This document shows, piece by piece, positions 26,868 through 36,800 of a DNA stretch of 64,000 nt. Every line of letters starts with the position of its first letter. The first letter of the stretch is position 1. A model generated the notes under the pieces. It saw only the letters and a program-made list of their open reading frames with translations, made no database searches and was not told the DNA's origin. The position numbers and the translations under genes are program-made. The DNA comes from Niallia sp. XMNu-256. GTDB taxonomy: Bacteria; Bacillota; Bacilli; Bacillales; Cytobacillaceae. The stretch is taken from NCBI RefSeq assembly GCF_036670015.1, contig NZ_CP137636.1, positions 3,698,501 through 3,762,500 of the forward strand, in the 5' to 3' direction.

Positions 26868-28241
26868 TTATTGTACAACGGGACTTTCCCCAGTCTCAGG
26901 TGTTTCTTCCATTTCCATACCATTATTGGTCTCAAGATCGGTTGATTCTTCCATACCGCTATTTTCCTCGTTGCCATAATCACCGGACTCTTCTAACTCT
27001 CCGATCTCATTGTCAAGAGTCTCATCATAAACACTTTCATCATTATTGGTATCATTATTTGAACCGTAATCATTATCTTTATAATTGGTATCATTCGAAC
27101 CATTATCATATTCATTATAATTGTTATCACTACTGTAGTTCCAACTATCATATTCTTCCGTTTCTACATCAACCTCTTCATCTTCCTCAAACCAGTAACC
27201 CCAACTATCTAACCAGCTATCATCGTATGGAATCTCATAGTACTCTAGATAATCATCATTAAACGTTCCATCTTCAAAATACCCATAGTCATCCATATAA
27301 TCTTGATAGTAGTAGATTCCATCTTGATAATAGAACAATGAAACGATCTCATTCTCCATCATCGGAGTCTTAACCCATTGATTAACCGTGTCTATAATTT
27401 GATAGATGGGAATGCTAAAGCCAATATTTACTTCTGTCGTATGACGGGCGGAGTTGATCGCCAAAACCTTTCCCGTTGTTTTATTTAATAAAGGTCCACC
27501 ACTGCTTCCAGGAGCAATCGCAGCCGATGTTTGATAAATGCCTTCATATTGGAAAGGCTCAATAATAAAGGTTCGATCTACCCCACTAATATTCCCTAAC
27601 GTAGCTGTATTTTCAAATCCTTGAGGACTTCCTAATGCAATGACTTCATCACCAATTTCTGCAGGTTCTGTTTCTAAAGGAAGCGGCTCTCGATTGGCCA
27701 AGTCAGGTACACGAATGAGGGCAATGTCTGTCGTATTGCTATAGCCAATCAGGCTTCCCTGAAGCTCATTTCCATCAATCGTTTTGATGACTGGATTTAA
27801 GCTCCCTTCAACCACATGGGCATTCGTTAATACATCCCCATGTTTGTTGATTAAAAATCCAGACCCTTGTCCAAATTCGGTAAAAATAGTAAAAACCTTT
27901 GGCTGGGACATATTGATGATTTCTGAAACATCTTTAGGCGGTTGAATTAACTTCTCCTTCACTACAGGAGGCTGAGGTTTGCTCTTATTCTCTGGGACTA
28001 CTTCTGTTTCTACTTTCGCTTGTTCCACTGGCTCTGTTTTAGCTGCAACTTCAACTTCTTTAGCAGACTTTGGCTGCATGATTGGACTAGCGATAAAAAT
28101 TCCGATTGCTCCGACAATGATAATTATGAAGCTTAACATGAAAACTACTAATTTACTCGTTGATTTTTTCATACTTTGTCCACAACCAGAACAATATCTA
28201 GAATTATGCGACATTTCTGTACCACACTTTGGACAATACAT
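26868..28241 (-). CDS. Membrane-anchored HtrA-like serine protease with zinc ribbon
   Basis: A 457-residue S1C-type protease. A cytoplasmic zinc ribbon (CPKCGTEMSHNSRYCSGCG, residues 3-21) precedes one membrane segment (about 30-50), a charged linker, and a trypsin-like domain outside the cell. The catalytic triad is visible: His in TNAHVVEG, Asp in TDIALIRVP and Ser in APGSSGGPLLN. No PDZ domain follows. The last 150 residues form a low-complexity tail rich in Asp, Glu, Asn and Tyr that may bind cations or cell-wall polymers. The role is probably envelope protein quality control or signalling; no partner gene adjoins. Confidence 0.85.
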   Translation of the reverse strand: MYCPKCGTEMSHNSRYCSGCGQSMKKSTSKLVVFMLSFIIIIVGAIGIFIASPIMQPKSAKEVEVAAKTEPVEQAKVETEVVPENKSKPQPPVVKEKLIQPPKDVSEIINMSQPKVFTIFTEFGQGSGFLINKHGDVLTNAHVVEGSLNPVIKTIDGNELQGSLIGYSNTTDIALIRVPDLANREPLPLETEPAEIGDEVIALGSPQGFENTATLGNISGVDRTFIIEPFQYEGIYQTSAAIAPGSSGGPLLNKTTGKVLAINSARHTTEVNIGFSIPIYQIIDTVNQWVKTPMMENEIVSLFYYQDGIYYYQDYMDDYGYFEDGTFNDDYLEYYEIPYDDSWLDSWGYWFEEDEEVDVETEEYDSWNYSSDNNYNEYDNGSNDTNYKDNDYGSNNDTNNDESVYDETLDNEIGELEESGDYGNEENSGMEESTDLETNNGMEMEETPETGESPVVQ

Positions 28242-28326
28242 AATAGTCCCTCACTTTATATCATACTTTTGAACTATTACTATTATACAATGTTGTGCTA
28301 CTTTTTTCAATTTTCTAAATGATATT

Positions 28327-28597
28327 TCAACGTTCTCCAAGCGGCCGTGTTTCAGGCACTTTTGACTTAGCATTAAATAGAAACAATCCCATCATTACGA
28401 GCACGATTCCGAAAAAATTGATAAATGAAAGGAAGTCATTCCAAAAGATGATACCAATCAACGTATTCGCGAAATTCCGACTCCTGACCAGATGGCATAT
28501 CCAATTGAAATGGAGCAGAATTTGATGGCTTTAAAAGCATCGTAGCAGCTACTTCAAAAATGATGGCGACGAATAAGGCGAGAAAAATAAGTTCCAT
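28327..28597 (-). pseudogene. Small multidrug resistance (SMR/EbrB-like) efflux pseudogene
   Basis: On the minus strand an ATG at 28597 with AGGGG upstream reads MELIFLALFVAIIFEVAATM, the first SMR helix with its membrane Glu. About 30 residues are then missing, and SISIGYAIWSGVGIS (helix 3 signature) and LIGIIFWNDFLSFINFFGIV (helices 3-4) appear in two other frames, ending KVPETRPLGER at 28327. At least one internal deletion and two frameshifts make it non-functional. Stretch 28598-28943 upstream has no convincing gene. Confidence 0.8.
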
Positions 28598-28943
28598 CGT
28601 ATCCCCTCGCATTTATAAACATTGATAAATAAAAAGGCTAAAACGCCCCTTGTTTCTGGTCATAATCAGAAGAAATAGGAGCAGACCTCTTGTTTCACCT
28701 TTTCTTCCTATTGCCATTTCAATATTTAAAACTATAAAAACTATTTTATTATTTATAAAGATTTCTAAAGTATATTCAATTGGATTTATTCCGATCTTAC
28801 CTTTATAATTGCGTAACAGATCCATAATACCGGCCTCTTTTGTTGAGTTACGATTTCCGCAAGCCTTTTCCACATCCCACGTGAACATTTCCTCTCAATG
28901 AATCTAATTTTCTGCTCGTATATCTTAAAGGAGTTGAAAAAGC

Positions 28944-29612
28944 TTGAATCAAGTCAACTTGCTAGAATCATCGTCAAGTGCAAAACTAAGTGAAGAAATT
29001 GAAAAGATCGGGACATATAAGCGATATGAAAAAAACGAGATCATCTATTTACAAGATGATCAAGCTGATAGTTTCTACTTGCTTAAATCAGGTCGAGTTC
29101 GTTTGTTTCTCACTGCTTTAAACGGCAATGAAAAAACGATGAAAATTTTAAAGCATGGGGAACTATTTGGAGACGCATCGTATTTTAGCCGCTCGACAAG
29201 AATTACATCGGCGAGTGCCTTAACTGACGTTGAACTATTATCGGTTGATTTAGATAATCTAATGCCACATTTAAAAGAGAACCCAATTATGATCGCGGAA
29301 TTATTAGACAGCATGGCGAAAACCATCCGCCTCTTTTCTATTCAAGTTTATAGCATGGGATTCCTAACAGCTGATAAAAAAATTGCTCATTTACTTCTTC
29401 AACTCGGCAGCAGCACGAAACAAAATCGATCCGATCAGCAACCATATCGGATTGATTGCACACACCAAGAATTGGCCGACTTAATTGGGCTTGCTCGAGT
29501 AACTACCACAAAGGAACTTAAAAAACTCGAAAAATATGGCTGGATTTGCCTATCCTACCGCAGTATCCTTATCAAAGATGAAGCTGCATTAACAGAATTT
29601 ATCGCATCATAA
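28944..29612 (+). CDS. Crp/Fnr-family transcriptional regulator
   Basis: A 222-residue regulator: an N-terminal cyclic-nucleotide-binding-like beta roll (YLQDDQADSFYLLKSGRVRL, HGELFGDASYFS), a dimerisation helix, and a C-terminal winged helix-turn-helix (CTHQELADLIGLARVTTTKELKKL). The four Cys of FNR-type iron-sulfur sensors are absent, so it is of the Crp rather than Fnr sensing type; the ligand is unknown. Translation starts at TTG, supported by AAAGGAG ten bases upstream. Monocistronic with a strong terminator. Targets cannot be inferred. Confidence 0.85.
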   Translation: MNQVNLLESSSSAKLSEEIEKIGTYKRYEKNEIIYLQDDQADSFYLLKSGRVRLFLTALNGNEKTMKILKHGELFGDASYFSRSTRITSASALTDVELLSVDLDNLMPHLKENPIMIAELLDSMAKTIRLFSIQVYSMGFLTADKKIAHLLLQLGSSTKQNRSDQQPYRIDCTHQELADLIGLARVTTTKELKKLEKYGWICLSYRSILIKDEAALTEFIAS

Positions 29613-29643
29613 AACACCGGAATGGTCCGGTGTTTCTTTTTTG
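29612..29643 (+). terminator. Terminator of the Crp/Fnr gene
   Basis: AAACACCGGA and TCCGGTGTTT form a 10-bp stem followed by CTTTTTTG. Beyond it, 29644-29967 holds no gene; only the strong purine-rich ribosome site AAAGGGGGGG just before 29968 stands out. Confidence 0.88.
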
Positions 29644-29967
29644 TGTAGATATGGAATGTTGTTTGGAACCTCAAACGAACCGGGTACCCAATTCGGCCTA
29701 CTTGACTGTTCGTCTTGATAGACATCGAAATATCAATAGAACTTCTCTTTCGGAAGAGCCTTTTTGAATCTACTTTCCTTTACTTTAAGTGAAATTTTCA
29801 CAACCTCTATGTTTTTGTATCCTATGCAAACTTAAAGAAACACACGAACTTGTACCATTGATGAATTCTATTTTATAAATGATGGATTTGTCTTATGAAC
29901 TTGTCCACACATATTTTCTCTAAGATTAATACACTATTATCATCTTCAGGGAAAGGGGGGGAACAGC

Positions 29968-30333
29968 ATGTCTGATAGAAATAAAGTTTTATCTACAGGA
30001 GTCATTAAAAAGCACCCAGCATCTAATATCGCTCATATTGAAATCGTTAACCTAGACGTAAATGATTCACGAGCTGTAATCGTTCAAGTGTTTAACTGGG
30101 ATACAAATCGTCCAGTTGCTATACCGGTAACGCCAGCTAACACAGTTACAATTAATCCAAATACACTTGTATCCTTCGATGCTTCTCTTGTAGGCGTACA
30201 AGACCATTTTGAAGTGCGTATTACATTTGTAAGAACTTCGGAAGACGTGGTTGCAAATGTGTTTGAGCTTCAAAATGATACTCCATTAAAATCAATTTGG
30301 CACGAAGAATTAAGACGAGTTTTTCTAGATTAA
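29968..30333 (+). CDS. Unassigned 121-residue beta-rich protein
   Basis: A soluble protein without signal peptide or membrane segment. Alternating hydrophobic and polar residues (AHIEIVNLDVNDSRAVIVQV, VAIPVTPANTVTINPNTLVS, HFEVRITFVRTSEDVVANVF) predict a beta sandwich. The style (short N-terminal leader, VQVFNW, VTPxxTVTI) is reminiscent of small spore-surface or appendage proteins of bacilli, but I cannot place it in a family. It has a very strong ribosome site and a tight terminator, suggesting high expression as a single gene. Confidence 0.6.
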   Translation: MSDRNKVLSTGVIKKHPASNIAHIEIVNLDVNDSRAVIVQVFNWDTNRPVAIPVTPANTVTINPNTLVSFDASLVGVQDHFEVRITFVRTSEDVVANVFELQNDTPLKSIWHEELRRVFLD

Positions 30334-30344
30334 GTTTAAAAAGG

Positions 30345-30376
30345 AAGTCCTGTTCCTTTATGGAACAGGACTTTCT
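30345..30376 (+). terminator. Terminator of the 121-residue protein gene
   Basis: AAGTCCTGTTCC and GGAACAGGACTT form a 12-bp stem followed by TCT. Confidence 0.85.
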
Positions 30377-30466
30377 AATTGGTCTTTGTTCAACTAAACT
30401 TTCAAATTAATTCATTACATTCAATAATAATGGCCTTTTCCTCTTTAAGAAAAGCTGCCCGTCGCA

Positions 30467-30500
30467 CAAAAAAACCACCTATTTTCATAGGTGATTTTTA
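30467..30500 (-). terminator. Terminator of the minus-strand T7SS-associated operon
   Basis: On the minus strand ATCACCTAT-GAAA-ATAGGTG is followed by GTTTTTTTG. It lies 30 bases after the last gene of the operon (30532). Confidence 0.85.
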
Positions 30501-30531
30501 TTCAATTATAATTCCCATTTCCTCCACTTTA

Positions 30532-30798
30532 TTATCTAGCCGTTTTGCAGCTTGGGCAAACCGGGTGAGTCGTTTCAAATTGGGTTCCGCAGTTGCGGCA
30601 AAATACAATCCCCTCAACGACTGGTTGTTTTGTTTCAATTGGCGTGTTAGTCGCTGTCTCTAATTTACCTTGCCCAATTGTAGGGGCCGGATTGGCTTTG
30701 TTTTTTTTCATTGACACAATGACCAACACCAAGGTAATGAGGTTAAGGATTAGACTGGCTGAAACCAGTCCAATCAATAGGTATGGATTTTCTAACAT
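30532..30798 (-). CDS. Small membrane protein with C-terminal zinc ribbon
   Basis: 88 residues: one membrane segment (PYLLIGLVSASLILNLITLV, about 5-28), a linker, and a zinc ribbon CRNCGTQFETTHPVCPSCK (residues 67-85). It is the last gene of the minus-strand operon that also encodes the FHA protein, PP2C phosphatase, kinase and giant surface protein. Its ATG lies six bases after the giant gene's stop and its ribosome site GGAGG overlaps that gene's end, so translation is coupled. With the membrane segment at the N-terminus the ribbon is probably cytoplasmic. Function unknown; an accessory of the T7SS-linked membrane assembly is possible. Confidence 0.75.
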   Translation of the reverse strand: MLENPYLLIGLVSASLILNLITLVLVIVSMKKNKANPAPTIGQGKLETATNTPIETKQPVVEGIVFCRNCGTQFETTHPVCPSCKTAR

Positions 30799-30804
30799 CG
30801 TCTA

Positions 30805-33800
30805 TTAACCTCCGAATGTTTGCTGATCATCTTCTATGATTTCAATCTTTTTCTTTCGATTACGTAGAAGAAAGTAGGCAGAGAGGATGATCGCAATCCC
30901 TCCAACGCCACCGATCGATCCATAGAATAATGGAGTGTTGTTATACCAACGAGCAATTAGGTTCGTTGTGACGAGGAAGTCATTAACTTCTTCTACAAGT
31001 TCATTTCCTGCCGCATCGACCGCAACAATCCTCACATTTTGTTTAGAATTGCTATTGCCAATTCCAAATGTGAAGTTTTCTCCTTCATTTTGAACCTCTA
31101 CTTCTTTATTATTCAAGTAGACTTTCGCATCGTCTAGCACTAAGTTATCATTGATCGACACTGTTGCCACTTTGCTATCAACCGGGTACTGAACTCCGCT
31201 TTCTATGTTAATGGGAACAATCACAGGAGCGGTTTTATCAATCCCAAATGAGATTTCAGCTTTTTTCACTTCATCGATATTTTCATTTACGTTTCCGGCA
31301 CGATCCTCCGAGTAAATAGCAACCGTGTACTTCCCGTCCCCAGCAAACATTTCCTTCTTCACGGTATACGTATACTGACTCCAAGAACCGCCTCCGCCTG
31401 ACTCTTGAACGGTATAATCACTTTCAACCGCTAAATCACTTGGCACACCGTTCTTCGTCATTTTTACATGAATACTATCTGGATTTAGGCTGTCCACATT
31501 TGTTTCGGTTACAATGACATCTCTTTCATTTTTTACATATTTTCCTTCAATGCTCTTCAACGACTCATCAAAGACATACACCGAACCAAAGCGGTTCACG
31601 GAGAATCGAATCTTTTCTGTCGTTTCATTTCCAGCATGGTCGACTAGAGTAGCTGTTAATGTATAGAGATCGTCTATTTCTTTTTCTTTGGCAAAATTAT
31701 TAAATGTGAACCCTCCGCCATTTGCAGCGTCCGAATAACGACCATCTAATTTCACCGGTCCACGGTTTGCTCCTTGTAGCGTAATCGATACGGCCTCTTT
31801 ATTAAAATTTGTATCAGAGTACGTGACAATTGGGGCAACATCACCGTTATTAGCCGACTGGTCAGCAACTCCCGTAATTTCCAGGGCAGGGGCTGTTTGG
31901 TCGATAACGAACTCTTCCATTGGAAAATCATCCATAACATTTCCAGCCATATCTGTATAGTCAATATCAAAGCTGTATTTTGCGTCAGCCGCATAGTGAA
32001 TCGTTGCCGTGTTCACATCCCCACTTCGGCTCCAGCCGCTAAGTCCAGGGAATCCCACAGGCTCACCGTTATCACTAGCAGAGCCGCTTACGCGAATTCG
32101 ACTTGGATCAAAGTTATGCTCGGTAATGGAAATCGTTGCGGTACGATCTGCGTTATAATAGTTTCCATTTGCAGCCGAGTTATTGTTGTAAGATACATGG
32201 ATCTCAGGCTTGGTTTTATCAATGGTAAACTTGTCCTGCTGGATGGGTGCTGCCGTGTGTCCTGCATTATCCTGATAGCTAATATCAAAGGTGTAATCCC
32301 CATCCGCACTATAGCGTATCGTTGCCGTATGGGTCGTTTGATCAGGGTTGGCTGCATTTCTTGCTGTACTCCAACCAACTAATCTCGGAATCACTCTATC
32401 TGTATTCGTAATTCGATAATCAACATCTCCTGGTTTGAAGTTCCGCTCGGTAATCACAATTGTAGCTGTACGGTCTTGGTTGTAAAAATCAGCATTCTCT
32501 GCATCCGCCGTGTTGTTATCATATGTTACGGCAATACTTGGAGCACTCTTATCAATGCTAAATGTCATTTCATCTTCTGACACATTTCCTGCTCGGTCCG
32601 TCATTTTCACTTCTACAACAATATCATTACTGTTATTAGCAACCGTGATCGTTTTCTTCATCTCAGTCACAAGATTCTTGTCTGTCTTCGTTTGCTGCCA
32701 ACCAGTCGTGTCACTGCCTGCTGCATACGTTTTATCATTGTTGATTTTAACTGTTCCGCCTTGATTTTGATCGGTATCATATGGAGCCTTCACCGACCAT
32801 TGGATCTCGCTTATTCCTGAATACGTATCTGTTACCGTTAAATTTACATTGACATTGCCTGCATATAGATCTAAACCATTAGTATCTCTGTACTGAGCTT
32901 CAGCTTTTTCTAGGTTAATATGCGACTCTTGCGCATGCTTAGAAGCTGTTTCTACGATCGCCCCATCTGGTGTTTTAAAACCAGATGTATTTTGAACATG
33001 GTCAACAGCCTTGGCAAAAATTTGCCCTTTAAACGCAGCCGGTACGTTAAATGTAACTTCCTTCGTATTCGTTAACGGAGCAATCCGTCCGATTTCAGAT
33101 TCCGCGATTCGTTTTAATGAACCATTTCCCTGAACAGCATAATATGTGCCAGTGTCATGATCCTGCAAGTAGACTGTCATCGATTTCACCCCACTGGTGA
33201 ATTGATTTTCTACTTTTGGATCATCGGCTTTAACGGTCACTTTTGTTGCCTTTTTAAAATAATAACCATAATTCTTCAGTTCTACTGAACCTTGAAGGTT
33301 GTTTTCCTCTACTTTTACGGTTTTTTCTTCATTAGAAAAAGTAAGTTCCGTTATTATTGGATCCGTTTTATCGATAAAAACCGTTTCTTCTGTTGATTGG
33401 GTATTTCCAGCGTTATCTGTCACATGGACAGATACGACATAAGATCCATCCGCTCCAATTACATTTTCAGGATCATCTGTACGAATATTATACGTTAACG
33501 GAGTATTTATCTTTTCAGTCAAATACTCATACTCATATTTCTTTCCATTAACATCAATGGTTACAGAGTTTACACCTGATTGACTGTCTTGAACTTCAAC
33601 GGCAAATGTAACATCGCCATTGTATTGGTTATCTCCATTAGAAGATACTTTTTTATTGGGAATGATTGATATGTCCGCTTCAGGGTTGTTTTTATCAAAC
33701 ATCACCGTATTGTTATCTGACACAATATTCGAGTTTGCGTTTGTGACTTCATACGTCTTGCTGTTTTTCACATGATCGGTTACTTCGACTGCAAATGTTC

Positions 33801-36800
33801 CAGTGAAGTCTTCATGATCAAGCGTAAAAGTTGCTGAAGCATTCAGGCCATCAAATACAAAGTCCTTTAACTGGGGAACCACTTTCTCGTCACTCGTATG
33901 CAATCCAACCGACTCGACTCCTGCAACATCGTCCTCCGCCTTTACTGTTACCTCAATCGCCTTATTGAAGAATGTTCCGAATGTCAAGAAGTTCAAGGCC
34001 TTCGCGACCGGACCGTCATTGATCATCGTAAAAGTAACAGCTTCACCTTGGGCTAACGTTGGTACCGCTTTGTCGATATATATGTTCTCGTCTGCCGAAT
34101 GGGTGTTTCCAGCATTATCCGTCACATGAACAGAAATATCATACGAGCCATCTTCATTGATTTTATTGTTGGGATCATCTGTACGGATCGGGTATGTTAG
34201 TTTACTTGTCGTTCTAGCATCCTCTTTTGAATAATCATGTTCGTACTTTGTCCCATTAATATCGATGACGACATGATTGACTCCAGCCTCAGGGTCTTGA
34301 ACATCAACCTCGAATGTAACGTCTCCACTGTAGTAATTATCTTTTTTAAAAGTGTCCTCACTTAGTGGAACTACATTGATTTCTAGTTCTGGTTTGTTTT
34401 TGTCAATCATCACGAGATTGTGATCGCCAGCAATATTGGAGTTATCCTTCGTAATCTCGTAAACTTCTTTGTTGTTTACCTTGTCAGTTACTTCAACCTT
34501 TAATGTTCCAGCAAAAGCATCACTCTCAATGGTAAATTGAGCTTGAGCTGCTAAAGTTCGTTTGTCGAAGTCTTGTTTCTGATTCACTTCTGGTATTTCG
34601 TTTCCTGCCTCGTCAAATGCTTTAAATTCAATCGATTCGATTCCGGAAACATCATCTTCCACTTTCACATCTACTTTAATTGCCTCATTAAAGAACGTTC
34701 CAAATGTCAGGAAGTTTAGGAATTGAGCCCATTTAGTATCATTGATCGTATCAATTTTTACTGGTTTCTCTTCCCCTTTTGCAAGGGTTGGCACGTCTTT
34801 ATCGACATAAACGGTTTTGCTAGCGGTTGTTGTATTTCCCGCATTATCCTGCGCAACCACTTCCAGTTCATAAGAACCGTCATGATTTTTCACATAATCA
34901 CTTGTTGAGATTGTATAGGTTAAAGGCGTTGTTTTTCTAGCCTCTTCTTTCGAGTAATCATGTTTAATCTCTTTCCCATTGATGTTCATTTTTACGTTGT
35001 TGACACCTGATTGTTCGTCATGGGTGTTGATCGTAAAAGTGACATCGCCGTTGTAGTAATCATCACTCGAAGAAGATTCGTTTTCGTTGTTTGGTGTTAC
35101 GGTAATATCAGCCTTTGGAGCCTTTTTCTCAATCATAACGACCCCATTGCTGCCAGGTTCCGTATTGGAGTTTTGATCATTTACCTCATACGTTTGTGTA
35201 TTGTTCACATTGTCTTTAACATCGACGGTAAAGGTTCCTTCAAAAACATCTAACTCATTGATATCAAGGGTAAACTTAGCTTGTGCAGTTAAGCCATCCA
35301 CGATAAAACTTCCTTTTACCTCGCTTGGATCGACTCCATCCACGCTTGTATTCAAGTCAATCGAATCAATCGTTTCAAATCCGGATGCATCGTCTTTCAC
35401 TATCACCGTTACTTCAATGGCTTCATTAAAGAATGTCCCAAATGTAAGGATGTTTAAGAATTTAGACCATGAATCGTTATTGATCACATTGAACGTTACG
35501 GCCTTTCCATCGGCTAAGGTTGGGACTCCTTTATCAATGTTAACGTCAACGGTTTTTACTTCTGACCTATTTCCCGCTTCGTCAACAGCCCACACATGAT
35601 ACGTTTGTGATAAAATCGTTCCTTCATCGGTATCAATTGAGAAACTATAAGTATTTTTTTCGGGATCAAAAGTTGCTTCTCCCTTGCTGCTTCCATCTTT
35701 AGCTTCATAATAAACGCCAATAATTTTTGTTGAATAAGAAACCCCATCAAATTCCTGGGCTATGTTATTAATGTTTCCTGACACAGTTACTTTGTCACTG
35801 TACCAAACTTTATCCCCAACAGGTTTTTCATTTGCCCCTGATAATGTTGTATTCTCTACTACTGGCTTTTCAGTATCAAATACTAGAGTCAGAGGCTTCG
35901 GCAAATCAACGTAAATTTTCCACTTTCCTCTATTTTTCTTTAATAAGAATTGATCAATTGTTGCATTGGAATTAATACGTAATTCCTGGCTCCATCCTCT
36001 ATGATCATTATTGAGAAGATGAATCCGATCGTATAACTCAAGCTTTGAGGTAAGTTTTAATTTCGCATCATTAGAATAAACGAATACATTTTTTCCATGA
36101 TCGCCTTCAACGATTGGTTCTGTGATTTTACTGCCTGAATCTAATGCAATCGATAAATAGTTTTCCCAGGCTTCCATTTCTGTGGAAACTTCAGTAAATG
36201 TAACCTCTATCGTCGTTTTATCCGTAAATTCGCTTATGGTAAAAGTGATATTTCCGTTTTCATCTTCTGAAAAGTTTTCATCGTTAGTGATCCCTGTTTC
36301 TTGCTTCACTTGCTCTTCACCATTCACCTTTAAAGATCCAACAGTATAAAGGCTATCAGGCGTCATCGTGACAACGACATTGCTGCCATGGTCGGCGACA
36401 ACTTTTTTACCCTGATTTCCGTTGTTATCAAGCATCACTTCCCCTTTGTCACGATTAAATGAAGCCGACACTTCATATGTATTAATCGCAAACGTAACGA
36501 CAACCGTATGATTTTTCCTTACATCATCAAGGGTATATGTATCCCCTTTAGCGTTTATATTTTTTAGCTCTTTATCGTTAATGACAATGCTTTTAACATG
36601 GTAGCCCTCATATGGCTTGACTGTAAAAGAAGTACTTTTTCCATGTTCCAGTTTGATGGTTCCACCAATTGATTCAAGCTTTTTGTCATAATCAATTGTT
36701 CCATGTTCATTACTGTTAAAAGTAATCGTATACGTTTTTTCACTATACTCAACAAATAACTTTGTGTTGCCTGTAATTTCAATTCCATTTGTATATGTTG

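Noticed and set aside
28613..28888. 91-codon minus-strand frame
   Set aside because: No ribosome site and no recognisable domain; it lies upstream of the SMR pseudogene in decaying DNA.
30805..30960. Sortase LPxTG anchor in the giant surface protein
   Set aside because: No LPxTG-like sequence precedes the C-terminal membrane segment, and the tail after it is long and acidic at its end.
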